Positions 36,977 through 46,434 of a stretch of 64,000 nt of DNA are shown one piece after another. The translations under genes were made by a program, and so were the position numbers. The notes below the pieces were generated by a model. That model saw only the letters and a list, made by a program, of their open reading frames with translations, was not told the origin of the DNA and did not search any database. The stretch comes from Streptomyces sp. NBC_01231. Its GTDB lineage: Bacteria; Actinomycetota; Actinomycetes; Streptomycetales; Streptomycetaceae. The DNA lies in contig CP108521.1 of the NCBI GenBank assembly GCA_035999765.1, positions 8,680,001-8,744,000 of the forward strand, in the 5' to 3' direction. Every line of letters starts with the position of its first letter. Positions within the stretch are counted from its first letter, which is position 1.

Positions 36977-37002
36977 TATTGATCAGAAACTCAAAGGGTT
37001 CT
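36977..37002. repeat. IS630 left terminal inverted repeat
   Basis: About 26 bp beginning with the TA target; roughly 19 of 26 positions match the right end when inverted. It also overlaps the last codons of the transposase gene. Confidence 0.7.
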
Positions 37003-38032
37003 CTTCGAGGGTGTAGCGGACGTGGGGGCCGCCGAAGTAACCGCGGACGATGTGGGGCTGGCGCTGGCGGCGGTGGAAGAACCTGCGGGTCTCGGCTGCG
37101 AGTTGGGCCTGGTTGCGGGCCCTGCTGCTCATGGGCAGGCTTCGTTTGAGGTCGGCGTTGACGAGTTCGTCGGGGTTCACTTCGGGCGAGTACGAGGGCA
37201 GGAAGTGCAGCTCGATCCTGTCGGCGTGGTTGGCCAGCCATGTGCGGACCACGCGGGAGCGGTGTGCGGAGTGACCGTCCACCACGAGGTGGATCTTGCG
37301 GTCGAAGTGGCCGATGAGCCGGTCGAGGAAGCGGTACATGACCTTCGCGTCGAAGGTCTCGGTGAACACCATGAAGTGCATCCGGCCCTTCGTGCTGATC
37401 GCGGACATCGCATTCATGGAGAACCGGTTGCCGGTGCGGCGCGGGCCCTTCTCGCCCCAGGTGCGACCGGTGGCCTGATCGGAACGGATGCCGACCTGGT
37501 CGGCGAACAGCACCTCACCGTTCTCGGCCCTCGCCGTCGCCCGGATCGCCGGCCATGTCACCTCCAGCCAGGTCCGCACCGCCTCCGGGTTCTGCTCGAC
37601 CGCGCGCTTGTCGGGCCGCTGGAACGACAGTCCCCAGCGCCGCAGATAATTGCCCACCCCGGGCTCGGTCATCCGCACCCGATACAGCTTCGCGATCAGC
37701 TCACCCACCTGGCCACGCGTCCACAACTGACCACGAAGACCCAGGTCACACGGCAAGTGATCCAAAATCGCCTGCCGCACCGCCGCCTGCTCGACCCCGG
37801 ACAGCACCTGATGCTCACCCACGCGCCGCCCACGCGGACGCGCGGTCAGCGCCTCACGCCCACCGGCCTGCCACTTCATCCACCAGCCGTCCACCGCCTT
37901 GAGCGAGACCTTGAACACCGCCGCGACGTCCTCGCGGTCCCGGCCCTCCACCAGCGCGGCCACCGCCCGCAGCCGCAACGCTTCCTGCGCCGACGGCGAC
38001 AACTGCCGTGCGTCAACCACCAGTTCACTCAC
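36983..38032 (-). CDS. IS630-family transposase
   Basis: A 349-residue protein. N-terminal helix-turn-helix region (AALVEGRDREDVAAVFKVSL, then a winged second unit with LRGQLWTRGQVGELIAKLY). Catalytic DDE residues are visible in LFADQVGIRSD, LVVDGHSAHRS and LPSYSPEVNPDELVNADLKR. It looks intact and uninterrupted, unlike every other transposase gene here, so this element may be recent and active. Confidence 0.93.
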   Translation of the reverse strand: MSELVVDARQLSPSAQEALRLRAVAALVEGRDREDVAAVFKVSLKAVDGWWMKWQAGGREALTARPRGRRVGEHQVLSGVEQAAVRQAILDHLPCDLGLRGQLWTRGQVGELIAKLYRVRMTEPGVGNYLRRWGLSFQRPDKRAVEQNPEAVRTWLEVTWPAIRATARAENGEVLFADQVGIRSDQATGRTWGEKGPRRTGNRFSMNAMSAISTKGRMHFMVFTETFDAKVMYRFLDRLIGHFDRKIHLVVDGHSAHRSRVVRTWLANHADRIELHFLPSYSPEVNPDELVNADLKRSLPMSSRARNQAQLAAETRRFFHRRQRQPHIVRGYFGGPHVRYTLEENPLSF

Positions 38033-38049
38033 ACAGCATTCAACGACCC

Positions 38050-38075
38050 AGAACGCTTACCGTTTCGGATCAATA
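38050..38075. repeat. IS630 right terminal inverted repeat
   Basis: Ends in CAATA on the plus strand. Read outward into the neighbouring gene it supplies TAT TGA, the last sense codon and the stop of the adjoining hydrolase frame. Confidence 0.7.
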
Positions 38076-38816
38076 AGCTTCCTGATCTGTGCCGGCGCGC
38101 ATGAACTCCTCACTCTCGCGGCTGATCACCGCGGCGAGTTCGTCGGGCATCGACAGGAACGGCAAGTGCCCGCTTGGCAGGTGGTGGACCCGGACTGCGT
38201 GTTTCGCCATCTGTTCCTGAACGGACGGTAGGACGGCGCGGTCCTTGTCACAGACGATGTAGGTGGTCGGCATGTGACGCCACGCGGCGTCGGTCAGCGT
38301 CACCTGATCTCCGGCGAGGGACTGGTGTTCCAGCCGAGCGGCACAGGACTCCGCGATGTCCGTGGGCACGTCGTTGTAGAAGACGGGCAGTGGAGTGAGC
38401 GCGTCGACGTACGCTTCCTCCGGATGCAGATCCCACCAGGTCGGCGGCGGGCCGGTGAACAGGTCGGACACGCGCTGGCCGACATCGGCCACGAGTGCGG
38501 CCACGTACACGACGCCGACGACGTGCCGCTGCCCGCACACCGCCTGCGTCGTTGAGAGGCCACTGCCCGAGTGGGCCACGGCGACGGTGGGCCTGTCGGC
38601 GCTCTTCGCCAATTCGGTTCTGATCGCTTCGACGTCCTCGGCGAAGCCGCCCAGCGCACTGACGTCGCTTCCGCAGGACGGTAGAGCCACCGTGCGCACG
38701 GTACCGGGGAGTTTCGGGAGCAGTAGGTCCCAGGCCCACGGGCCATGCCATGCACCGTGCACGAGGAGTAGATCCGGTGAAGCTGCCGGGTCCCTGCGGG
38801 CAGACGACGTTGTCAT
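38070..38816 (-). CDS. Alpha/beta hydrolase, C-terminus supplied by IS630
   Basis: A 248-residue alpha/beta hydrolase related to the MhpC/salicylate-esterase-like group. Oxyanion segment LLLVHGAWHGPWAWD, nucleophile S83 in VAVAHSGSGLS, and a likely catalytic histidine in HHLPSGHLPFLSMPDEL. All triad regions come before the IS630 junction, so the enzyme may be active although its last residues (DQEAY) and stop come from the inserted element. Substrate unknown. Start ATG 38816 with GAGGGAG upstream. Upstream lies decayed sequence. Confidence 0.83.
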   Translation of the reverse strand: MTTSSARRDPAASPDLLLVHGAWHGPWAWDLLLPKLPGTVRTVALPSCGSDVSALGGFAEDVEAIRTELAKSADRPTVAVAHSGSGLSTTQAVCGQRHVVGVVYVAALVADVGQRVSDLFTGPPPTWWDLHPEEAYVDALTPLPVFYNDVPTDIAESCAARLEHQSLAGDQVTLTDAAWRHMPTTYIVCDKDRAVLPSVQEQMAKHAVRVHHLPSGHLPFLSMPDELAAVISRESEEFMRAGTDQEAY

Positions 38817-39104
38817 GAGGCTCCCTCTCAGGCTGCGAGTCGTGGTATGAAGCAGCCGGTTCGGCGGTTCTTTGGGTGTAGCTCTGTGGCTTCCTGCTGC
38901 TGATCAAGAAGGAGCAGGAAGTGCGAGCGTTCAAGGTCCAGGTGCCTTGTGGTGGCCGGGTACTGGACTCGCCGTCGCGGAGGACGGGCTGGGTTCCTTG
39001 CCGGCCGAGGCGGCGGTCGGTCTGGCCGCGCTGGCCGCGGCCCGGTATTGCCGGCAGGTGCTGGGCGGGATCGGGTTCCACTGAACACCCGCTGTGCCGG
39101 GGCG
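38817..39104. other. Decayed segment with a possible recombinase N-terminus
   Basis: No intact gene. A plus-strand GTG at 38921 with GGAGCAGGAA upstream encodes VRAFKVQVPCGGR, and one base later YWT. This is the usual opening of Streptomyces tyrosine-recombinase-like integrases (phage or ICE type), broken after about 15 codons. The following plus-strand frame (AEDGLGSLPAEAAVGLAALA, then CRQVLGGIGFH and stop at 39084) looks like an acyl-CoA dehydrogenase tail. Both readings are tentative. Confidence 0.35.
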
Positions 39105-39614
39105 CTGCTGCACGGTGAGCATGTTGACCGCGGTTTTGGACGCCGGGTAGGCGATGCCCGGGTAGAAGTGCGTGGGATGCTCGGGGTCGGAGAGGTTGGT
39201 CAGCGAGGCGAGGCCGCCGGTGACGTTGACCACGACCGGTGCGGCCGAGCGCTGCAGCAGGGGCAGGAAGGCGTGGGTGACGCGGACGACGCCGAAGACG
39301 TTCGTCTCGAAGGTGTTCCGCATCTGGTCGGCGGTCACGGTCTCGGCGGTGGGCACACTGTGGGCGTCGGCCCTGCTCGCGATTCCGGCGTTGTTGATCA
39401 GTACGTCGAGGCCGCCGTCGGCCGCGATGGTCTTGGCCGCGGTCTCGACCGTGGCGTCGAGGAGGACGAACCGTGCGCCCAGCTGCTCGGCGGCCGGGCG
39501 TCCGCGCTCGGCGTCGCGGGCACTCACGTAGACGGTGTGACCTGCGGCGATGAGCTGGCGGGCGGTCTCGTGGCCGAGGCCCTTGTTGGCTCCGGTGATC
39601 AGTGTTGTCGTCAT
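39105..39614 (-). pseudogene. Short-chain dehydrogenase/reductase, C-terminus lost
   Basis: The first 170 residues of an SDR: cofactor motif TGANKGLG, NNAG, and active-site YPASK (Tyr/Lys). Homology ends at NMLTVQQ. The frame continues to 38931 through unrelated sequence, so about 60-70 residues of the substrate-binding C-terminus have been replaced. It probably belonged to the NADP-dependent SDR group often found next to MarR or TetR regulators. ATG 39614. Confidence 0.82.
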
Positions 39615-39786
39615 GCGTCCAGCCTCCGGCGCCGCGGCACGACTAGCCAGGAGCCCCTTCTTCCTGGGACTGCGAGTACCAGGCACATGCGCGCGCGGCC
39701 GACGGTGTTCACTGGGCGCATGACGGCGACGGAACTCGACGACGCGCGGCTGGTTCGCTGCGAAGGGCCACCTTTGTCTCGGCCCG

Positions 39787-39993
39787 GATGAAGACAATCG
39801 CTGGGGCACCGGGTTCATGGTCAACGCTCCCGGCAGGGTGATGGCCGGCACGGGCACCTACGGCCTCGGCGGAGGCATGGCCTTCTCACACCTCGAATCA
39901 CAAGTCGTCTTCGCCTACGAGACCGCCCGTCCCGGCGGTTTCCCCGACGAACGAGCCGACACCCTCCGCACGGCCCTGCGGGGGTGCCGCTGA
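39787..39993 (+). pseudogene. Serine hydrolase/beta-lactamase-family C-terminal fragment
   Basis: About 68 codons: NRWGTGFMVNAPGRV, GTYGLGGGMAFSHLESQVVF and AYETARPGGFPDERADTLRT, ending in TGA. It resembles the last strands of class C beta-lactamase/esterase-type serine hydrolases (HGG-like glycine turn, then F-A-Y-x-T). No catalytic SxxK is left. Confidence 0.6.
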
Positions 39994-40271
39994 CCAGGGG
40001 CCCGAAGATCCGGACAGGAGGTCCAGGACCCGGCTGACGGCCGCCAACCCGGCCGCAGCGAACAACAGCGGTGCCCCACTGGCCTGGCGTCGTAAGCCGG
40101 GTGCCCTGGACTCCACCGGTGACGCCAGGTCAGTGGGATTCGCGGCTCACCTGCGAGCCCCTGAAGCCGATCAGGATCACCGGAGTCAACGACCTGCTCC
40201 GGCCCGGTTCGACGCCGCAGAGGTGGCCGGGCACCTGGGGCGCCTTCTCTCGGACGAGGCTGTACGCGGAG
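39994..40271. other. Stretch without a recognisable gene
   Basis: Short frames exist on both strands but none shows a family motif, start with ribosome-binding site, or clean codon bias. It joins the serine hydrolase and asparaginase remnants. Confidence 0.4.
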
Positions 40272-40505
40272 TCAGACGGGGCTGTGCGTGACGGAGGGGA
40301 TGACCGGGTCGAGTGCACGGACCGGGCGGACCCGGCCGACGGGACGGCCGCCGCCGAGCAGCGGCTCGCCCGCGAACTCGGTGAGCGCCGCCGGGTCGAC
40401 TCCGGCTCGGGCGAGGGCGGCCGCGGTGACCGGGACGCGGGCCCGGTCGGCGCCGTCGGCGATCTTCACGGCGACGGACCGGCCGTCCGGGAGGCGCCGA
40501 CCGCC
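40272..40505 (-). pseudogene. Asparaginase (II/AnsA-like, PF06089 type) C-terminal fragment
   Basis: Encodes RLPDGRSVAVKIADGADRA, VPVTAAALARAGVDPAALTE and FAGEPLLGGGRPVGRVRPVR, then a stop at 40272. This matches the C-terminal DGxxVALKIxDGAxRAR...GxPVGxVR pattern of the asparaginase II family. The upstream part is absent. Confidence 0.6.
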
Positions 40506-40594
40506 GCAACGCCGTAGCCGCCCGCACACGCCACTGGGGGAGTGCCCTGCGTGCGGAGGCGGACCTCAGGCGCTGTCGGACTCCGCGCGAGGGA

Positions 40595-41461
40595 CTACGC
40601 TGCGAGTTCCTTGGTGATCCGGTCGAGCATGAACGCCGAGGACTCGCGCGCCCGTTCCTCCCAGGCGAAGACGCAGGCCGCCGCGACGCCGTCGAAGTGC
40701 AGCTCGCGCAGGGTGCCGAAAAAGGCGTCCCAGTCGACCTCGCCCTGGCCGATGTCGAGGTGCTGGTGGATGCGGGCAGGGGTGCCGGGCGGGTTCAGGA
40801 TGTAGCGCAGGCCGCTGGAGCCCTTGTGATTGAAAGAGTCGGCGATGTGGACGTGCTGGAGCTTGTCGCCCGCGTAGCGCATCATCGCGGCGATGTCCGC
40901 CGTCGGGTCCGCCCCGGAGAGATGGAAGGAGTGCGGTGCGCAGTAGAGGTAGTTCACCCAGGGCTTGTTGACGGCGCGGACCAGGTCGACGGCGGGGGTG
41001 TTCTCCTCGCAGAAATCGTCGGGGTGGGCTTCCAGGTTCAGAGCGATGCCTTCGCGCTCGAACAGCGGCAGCAGTTCCTCCAGGGAGCGCCAGAACGCGG
41101 CTTCGCTCTCGGCGGCGCGCTCCGGGCGCCCGTTGAACTCCGAGTTCATCAGCGGACATTCCAGGTCCGCGGTGATCTCGATCATCCGCTTCCAGTACCG
41201 GACGGCGGCCTGCCGCTCGGTCTCGTCGGGCGAGGACCACTTGTACAGCGGCAGCACGGAGGACAGCTTCACGCCGTGCGTATGCAGGGCGTTCTTCAGC
41301 TCGGCGATGCGCTCGTCGTCCGCCCGCGGGTGCCGGAAGAACGGCATGAAGTCGTCACGCGGCGACAACTCGATGTATTCGTAGCCGAGTTCGGCCACCG
41401 TGCGCACCATGTCGTCGATGGACAGGGCACGGAGCATGTACGGGTCGAGGGCGATCTTCAC
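40595..41461 (-). CDS. Sugar phosphate isomerase/epimerase (xylose-isomerase-like TIM barrel)
   Basis: A 288-residue TIM barrel of the AP-endonuclease 2/IolI-IolE superfamily. Metal-site blocks: [54 protein letters not shown] and [14 protein letters not shown]. Such proteins epimerise or isomerise inosose or ketose intermediates. GTG 41461 overlaps the iolG TGA (GTGA), so it is the last gene of the inositol operon and probably handles an inosose isomer. Confidence 0.87.
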   Translation of the reverse strand: MKIALDPYMLRALSIDDMVRTVAELGYEYIELSPRDDFMPFFRHPRADDERIAELKNALHTHGVKLSSVLPLYKWSSPDETERQAAVRYWKRMIEITADLECPLMNSEFNGRPERAAESEAAFWRSLEELLPLFEREGIALNLEAHPDDFCEENTPAVDLVRAVNKPWVNYLYCAPHSFHLSGADPTADIAAMMRYAGDKLQHVHIADSFNHKGSSGLRYILNPPGTPARIHQHLDIGQGEVDWDAFFGTLRELHFDGVAAACVFAWEERARESSAFMLDRITKELAA

Positions 41462-42474
41462 GCGGCACCTCCGTAGAAGGCGGGACGGGGCTTGAGGTCC
41501 GTGGCGACGACGCGGCTCGACTCCAGGGCCTCGGCGGTCGCGCTGGTGATGACGGTCGCGGCGTAGCCGTCCCAGGCCGACGGGCCCGTGGGCTCGTTGC
41601 CGGCCGTCACGTTCGTGATCCACTCGCGGAACTCGGTGTCGAAGGCGTCCGCGAAGCGGCCCACCCAGTCCGTGAGTACCTCTGTGCTGTGCTGGGCGGC
41701 GACGCGGACACCGACGGCGGCCGGATCCGGCAGCCGGACCAGCCCCTCCTCGCCGACGGCCTCGCACTGGATGTCGTAGCCGTACTGGCAGTTGACAAAG
41801 ACCTCCAGGTCGATCCGGACGCCCTTGGCGGTCTCGAAGAGCATGATCTGGGGGTCCTTGAGGTGCGCGAACCGCTTGCTCGTGGCGCGCGGGGTGAGCA
41901 CCTGGGTGGAGACGATCTCGTCGTCCAGCAGCCAGCGCAGCACGTCCACCTCGTGCACGGCCGTGTCGAGTGCGGCCATCGAGGAGGCGTACGACTCGGG
42001 GACGGTCGGGTTGCGGTGGGCGCAGTGCACGATCAGCGGCTCGCCGATCCGGCCGGAGTCGATGACCTGCTTCATCTTCCGGTATCCGGCGTCGTAGCGG
42101 CGCATGAAGCCGACCTGGACCAGGCGGCGGCCGTGCGCGACCTCGGCCTCGACGATCTTGAGGCAGTCCTCGGCGGTCGTCGCGAGGGGCTTCTCGCAGA
42201 ACACCGGTTTCCCGGCGGCTATCGCGTTCAGCACGTGCTCGGCGTGGGTCGGGCCCCAGGACGTCACGAGCACGGCGTCGACGTCGTCCGCGGCGATCAG
42301 GGCAGCGCCGTCGGGCATCACTCGGGCGCCGACTGGCGCCGCTGCCTCCGCGGCGCGGGCGGCGTCGATGTCGGTGACCGCGGTGACGCGGGCGCCGGTG
42401 ACGGTGTCGGTGAGACGCCGGATGTGCTCCTTGCCGATCCAGCCGGCGCCGATGACACCTACACGTACAGTCAT
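41458..42474 (-). CDS. iolG: Inositol 2-dehydrogenase (Gfo/Idh/MocA family)
   Basis: A 338-residue NAD-dependent dehydrogenase. N-terminal Rossmann motif [16 protein letters not shown], catalytic-site lysine in [10 protein letters not shown], and [20 protein letters not shown] with the substrate aspartate/histidine pair. The first enzyme of myo-inositol catabolism, giving 2-keto-myo-inositol. It is 23 bp downstream of the transporter and coupled to the isomerase gene. Two more members of the family lie at 52.2-54.3 kb. Confidence 0.87.
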   Translation of the reverse strand: MTVRVGVIGAGWIGKEHIRRLTDTVTGARVTAVTDIDAARAAEAAAPVGARVMPDGAALIAADDVDAVLVTSWGPTHAEHVLNAIAAGKPVFCEKPLATTAEDCLKIVEAEVAHGRRLVQVGFMRRYDAGYRKMKQVIDSGRIGEPLIVHCAHRNPTVPESYASSMAALDTAVHEVDVLRWLLDDEIVSTQVLTPRATSKRFAHLKDPQIMLFETAKGVRIDLEVFVNCQYGYDIQCEAVGEEGLVRLPDPAAVGVRVAAQHSTEVLTDWVGRFADAFDTEFREWITNVTAGNEPTGPSAWDGYAATVITSATAEALESSRVVATDLKPRPAFYGGAA

Positions 42475-42497
42475 GATCGTTTCCTAACTGGGTCCGA

Positions 42498-43919
42498 CTA
42501 GGAGAAGCGCGCCCGGAGTTCGGCTTCGAGGGTTTCGAGGGTGCGGCCCCTGGTCTCGGGGACGTAGAGCTTGACGAAGGTGAACGAGAAGACGCCTGCC
42601 ACGACGAAGAGGAAGAAGGTGTTGGAGACTCCGATCCCGGAGACGAGGGACGGGAAGACCAGGCCGATCGCGAAGTTGGTCAGCCACAGCACCACGGCCG
42701 CGATCCCCATCCCGAACCCGCGCATGCGCATCGGGAAGATCTCCGAGAGCATCAGCCAGGTCACGGGGGAGATCGCGCCCTGCTGGAAGGCGAGGAAAGT
42801 CACCGTCATCGCGAGCACGGCGTACGCCCGGCCGTCGCCGGACGGCAGCATCAGCGAGAACACCCCGATGAGCAACAGGGCTGAGGTGGTACCGATCTGA
42901 CCGGTCATCAGCATCGGCCGACGAGGTACCCGGCCCAGCAGCCAGATGCCGACGAAGGTGGCCAGTACCGAGATGACGCCGTTGGCGATGTTCGCGGTCA
43001 GCGCGCTGTCGGCGGCGAAGCCGGCGTCGGTGAGGATCTGGGTGCCGTAGTACATGATCGTGTTGACGCCGGTGATCTGCTGCACGATCGCGATGCCGAA
43101 GCCGACGAACATCAGCTTGCGCAGCCATGGCGTGGACCGCATGTCCTGCCAGCCACCCAGCTTCTCCTGCTCCTCCTTCACGGCGAGCGCGGACACCTCG
43201 GCGAGCTCGGCCTCGGCCCGCTGCTGGGAGCGCACCTGCTTGAGCACGTCGAGAGCCTCGGTGAAGCGGGTCTTGGAGGCGAGCCAGCGTGGGCTCTCCG
43301 GCATCACCAGCATGCCGAACCACAGCACCACGGCCGGGATGGTGGCGAGCACGAGCATCCAGCGCCACACTCCGCCGGACTCACCTCCGACCTGGGCGAT
43401 GACCGCGTTCGAGGTGAAGGCCAGCAACTGCCCGCTGACGATCATCAGTTCGTTGCGGGTGACCAGTGCGCCGCGCCGTTCGGCGGGGGAGACCTCGGCG
43501 AGGTAGACGGGCACGGTCACCGAGGCCCCGCCGACCGCGAGGCCGAGTACGAACCGGGCCACCACCATGACCGCGACGTTCGGCGCGAGCGTGCAGCCCA
43601 GCGCGCCGACGAAGAAGATCACGGCGAGGGTGAGGATCGTACGGCGTCGTCCGCGCGCGTCCGACAGGCGGCCGCCGGTGATCGCGCCCAGAGCCGCGCC
43701 GAGGAGCAGTGAGCTGGTGACCATGCCTTCGGTGACCGCGGTCAGATCGAGGTCGTCGGTCATGTACGGCAGGGCGCCGTTGATGACGCCGGTGTCGTAG
43801 CCGAAGAGCAGGCCGCCGAAGGTGGCGATGACGGTGATGACGCGCAGCCGCCGGGAGACGGCGGGCGGGGCGTCGTTCGTGCGGGTGGGGGCTTGAGTCG
43901 CGTCGTCCCTGACGTCCAT
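42498..43919 (-). CDS. Sugar porter MFS transporter, probable myo-inositol uptake
   Basis: A 473-residue sugar-porter protein with twelve membrane helices. Family signatures: GGLLFGYDTGVINGALPYM, GGRLSDARGRRR, VPVYLAEVSPAERRG, MPESPRWLA and LYVPETRGRTLE. It resembles IolT-type inositol/proton symporters. ATG 43919 has AGGAGGT five bases upstream, an almost perfect site. It lies within the iol operon between iolG and the iolE-like gene. Confidence 0.9.
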   Translation of the reverse strand: MDVRDDATQAPTRTNDAPPAVSRRLRVITVIATFGGLLFGYDTGVINGALPYMTDDLDLTAVTEGMVTSSLLLGAALGAITGGRLSDARGRRRTILTLAVIFFVGALGCTLAPNVAVMVVARFVLGLAVGGASVTVPVYLAEVSPAERRGALVTRNELMIVSGQLLAFTSNAVIAQVGGESGGVWRWMLVLATIPAVVLWFGMLVMPESPRWLASKTRFTEALDVLKQVRSQQRAEAELAEVSALAVKEEQEKLGGWQDMRSTPWLRKLMFVGFGIAIVQQITGVNTIMYYGTQILTDAGFAADSALTANIANGVISVLATFVGIWLLGRVPRRPMLMTGQIGTTSALLLIGVFSLMLPSGDGRAYAVLAMTVTFLAFQQGAISPVTWLMLSEIFPMRMRGFGMGIAAVVLWLTNFAIGLVFPSLVSGIGVSNTFFLFVVAGVFSFTFVKLYVPETRGRTLETLEAELRARFS

Positions 43920-43928
43920 GGCCACCTC

Positions 43929-44879
43929 CTATCGGTCGAGGTTCGGGCGTCGGGAGCCCGTCAGCCCGCAGCCCGCCAGATGCTCACGCGTGCTGACCGC
44001 GATGGGCAGCGGCACCTCGGGAGCGCACGGGTACAGGTCCTGCTCGACGATCACGAACAACTCGGCGGCCAGCTTCGCCAGTTCGGTCACCACGTCGGCC
44101 GGGTTCGGCACACCGGCCGGGGGTGACACACAGACTCCGCGCCTGACGGCCTCGCCGAACGACAGGTCCTCGGCGGTCACTTGGGCGAGCACGGCCGGGT
44201 CCATCTGCTTGATGTGGACGTAGCCGACGCGCTCGCCGAAGCGGCGGATCAGGTCGAGGTTGTCCCCGCCGCCGTAGGCCACGTGCCCGGTGTCCAGGCA
44301 GAGGTTGGTGTAGCGCGAGTCCGACTCGTTCAGCAGCCGTTCGATCTCCGGCTGGGTCTGGATGTGGCTGTCGGCGTGAGGGTGGATGACGAGGCGTATG
44401 TCGTACTCGTCGAGCAGTACCTTGCCCAGCCGGTCGGCGGCCTTGCCGAAGCCCGCCCACTGCTCGGCGGTCAGCTCGGGCGACTCGGTGAACGCGCCGG
44501 TCTTCTCGTCCCGGTACATCGGTGGGATCAGGACCAGGTGGTGGGCGCCCGCGGCAGCCGTCAGCGTGGCGACCTGGCGGACGTGGGTGAGCATGTCGTC
44601 CCAGGCTTCCGGCCGGTGCAGTGCGCCGAAGGCGGTGCCGCCGGAGACCCGGAGCCCGCGGGCGTCCAGCTCCGCCTTCAGCCGCTGTGGGTCGGTGGGG
44701 AGATAGCCGTAGGGTCCGAGCTCCAGCCACTGGTACCCGGCCGCGGCCAGCTCGTCGAGGAAGCGGGTGTACGGCACCTGGTGCTCGTCCTCGGGGAACC
44801 AGATGCCCCAGGAGTCGGGGGCGGAGCCCAGGCACAGGTTGCCGGCGGTCGTGCGGAGCGGGGATGGCGCCGTTGCCAT
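43929..44879 (-). CDS. IolE-like inosose dehydratase/TIM-barrel isomerase
   Basis: A 316-residue TIM barrel with the IolE-like opening GSAPDSWGIWFPEDEHQVPY and metal-site stretches LVIHPHADSHI, LCLDTGHVAYGGGDN and GYVHIKQMDP. IolE dehydrates 2-keto-myo-inositol to the trihydroxycyclohexanedione that IolD cleaves. It is one of two TIM-barrel genes in the operon and the better IolE candidate. Its stop is 9 bp before the transporter start. Confidence 0.83.
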   Translation of the reverse strand: MATAPSPLRTTAGNLCLGSAPDSWGIWFPEDEHQVPYTRFLDELAAAGYQWLELGPYGYLPTDPQRLKAELDARGLRVSGGTAFGALHRPEAWDDMLTHVRQVATLTAAAGAHHLVLIPPMYRDEKTGAFTESPELTAEQWAGFGKAADRLGKVLLDEYDIRLVIHPHADSHIQTQPEIERLLNESDSRYTNLCLDTGHVAYGGGDNLDLIRRFGERVGYVHIKQMDPAVLAQVTAEDLSFGEAVRRGVCVSPPAGVPNPADVVTELAKLAAELFVIVEQDLYPCAPEVPLPIAVSTREHLAGCGLTGSRRPNLDR

Positions 44880-44908
44880 GGCGTGTCCTTCGGTGGAGGG
44901 AGCGGGGG

Positions 44909-46405
44909 TCAGTTGGAGGTGGGGAAGTTGAAGCCGGCGGCGACGCTGTGGCTCTGCTGGGGCCAGCGGGTCGTGACGACCTTGGGGCGGGTGTAGAAGC
45001 GGATGCCCTCGGAGCCGTGGATGGGGTTGTCGCCGATGAGGGAGTCCTTCCAGCCGCCGAAGGAGTAGTACGACATCGGGACGGGCACGGGGACGTTGAT
45101 GCCGATCATGCCGACGTGGATGTTGCGCTGGAATCGGCGGGCGGCCTCGCCTGAGGCCGTGAACAGGGCGGTGCCGTTGCCGTAGGGGTTGGCGTTGATC
45201 AACGCGATCGCTTCGTCGAGTGACCGGACGCGCACGACGGCAAGGACCGGCCCGAACAGTTCCTCCTTGTAGGCGTCCATCTCAGCGGTGACGTGGTCGA
45301 GCAGGGACGGGCCGGTGAAGAAGCCCTCCTCGTGGCCGTCGACCTTCAGCCCACGCCCGTCGACGACCAAGGTGGCGCCCTGGGTGGCCGCGGTGCCGAC
45401 TGCGTTCTCGACACGCTCCTGGGCGGCCTTGGTGACCAGGGGGCCCATCTCCGTGCCGGGCACGTCGCCGGGACCGACCTTCACCTCGCGGGCCTTGCGC
45501 TCCAGGACCTCGACCAGCCCGTCCGCGGCATCGCCGACCGCGACGGCCACGGAGACGGCCATGCAGCGCTCACCGGCGGAGCCGTAGGCACCGGCGGTGA
45601 TGTGGTTCGCGGCGAATTCCAGGTCCGCGTCCGGGAGAACGACGGCGTGGTTCTTGGCGCCGCCGAGGGCCTGGACCCGCTTGCCGTGCGAAGTGGCCTG
45701 CTCGTGCACGTACTTGGCGATCGGCGTCGATCCGACGAAGGAGACGGCCTCGATGCCGGGGTGGGTGAGGATGGCGTCGACCGCTTCCTTGCCGCCGTGC
45801 ACGACGTTGAAGACGCCGTCCGGAAGACCTGCCCTCCTGTACAGCTCGGCGACGAAGTTCGCCGCCGAGGGGTCGCGTTCGGAGGGCTTGAGGATGAAGG
45901 TGTTGCCGGTGGCGATGGCGATGGGGTGCATCCACAGCGGCACCATCGCGGGGAAGTTGAAGGGGGTGATGCCCGCCACCACGCCGAGCGGCTGGCGGAA
46001 GTTGTGCACGTCCACGCCGCGCGAGACCTGGTCGGAGAAGCTGCCCTTGAGGACGTCACCGAGGCCGCAGGCGAACTCCACGACCTCACGGCCGCGGGTG
46101 ATCTCGCCGCGGGCGTCGTCGACCGTCTTGCCGTGCTCGGCGGAGATGATCCGGCCCAGCTCCTCTTCGTGCTCCACCAGCAACTGGCGGAAGGCGAACA
46201 TGACCTGGGTGCGCTGGGTGAGGGACGACTCCGACCAGGTCTCGAAGGCGCGGGAGGCCGCCTGGACCGCCGTGTCGACGTCGGTGGCGCCGCCGAGGAC
46301 GACCTGGGCCTGCTCCTGTCCGGTGGCCGGGTTGAACACCGGCTGGGTGTCGGAGGCGGAGCCCGGGTTGGGGGAGCCGTTGATCCAGTGCTCGATGGTC
46401 TTCAC
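44909..46405 (-). CDS. mmsA: CoA-acylating methylmalonate-semialdehyde dehydrogenase
   Basis: A 498-residue aldehyde dehydrogenase. NAD/CoA signatures NFRQPLGVVAGITPFNFPAM, PSERDPSAA and the catalytic cysteine in SAGERCMAVSVAVAV. The acid-catalyst glutamate is replaced as usual in the CoA-acylating subfamily (MmsA/IolA). It converts malonate semialdehyde to acetyl-CoA and CO2, the last inositol step. GTG 46405 opens VKTIEHWINGS, with AAAGGA about 10 nt upstream. Confidence 0.92.
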   Translation of the reverse strand: MKTIEHWINGSPNPGSASDTQPVFNPATGQEQAQVVLGGATDVDTAVQAASRAFETWSESSLTQRTQVMFAFRQLLVEHEEELGRIISAEHGKTVDDARGEITRGREVVEFACGLGDVLKGSFSDQVSRGVDVHNFRQPLGVVAGITPFNFPAMVPLWMHPIAIATGNTFILKPSERDPSAANFVAELYRRAGLPDGVFNVVHGGKEAVDAILTHPGIEAVSFVGSTPIAKYVHEQATSHGKRVQALGGAKNHAVVLPDADLEFAANHITAGAYGSAGERCMAVSVAVAVGDAADGLVEVLERKAREVKVGPGDVPGTEMGPLVTKAAQERVENAVGTAATQGATLVVDGRGLKVDGHEEGFFTGPSLLDHVTAEMDAYKEELFGPVLAVVRVRSLDEAIALINANPYGNGTALFTASGEAARRFQRNIHVGMIGINVPVPVPMSYYSFGGWKDSLIGDNPIHGSEGIRFYTRPKVVTTRWPQQSHSVAAGFNFPTSN

Positions 46406-46434
46406 GGTGCGGGTTTCCTTTGCGGGGGCGGGTC

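Larger units (their letters stand above)
36977..38075 (-). mobile_element. Complete IS630-family insertion sequence with TA duplications
   Basis: The ends are imperfect inverted repeats: the left starts TATTGATCAGAAACTCAAAG and the right, read inward on the other strand, TATTGATCCGAAACGGTAAG, followed by GGTTCT and CGTTCT. TA dinucleotides at 36977-36978 and 38074-38075 fit the TA target duplication of IS630 elements. A single intact transposase gene fills the element. It has inserted at the 3' end of an alpha/beta hydrolase gene and next to an ISAzo13 remnant. Confidence 0.85.
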
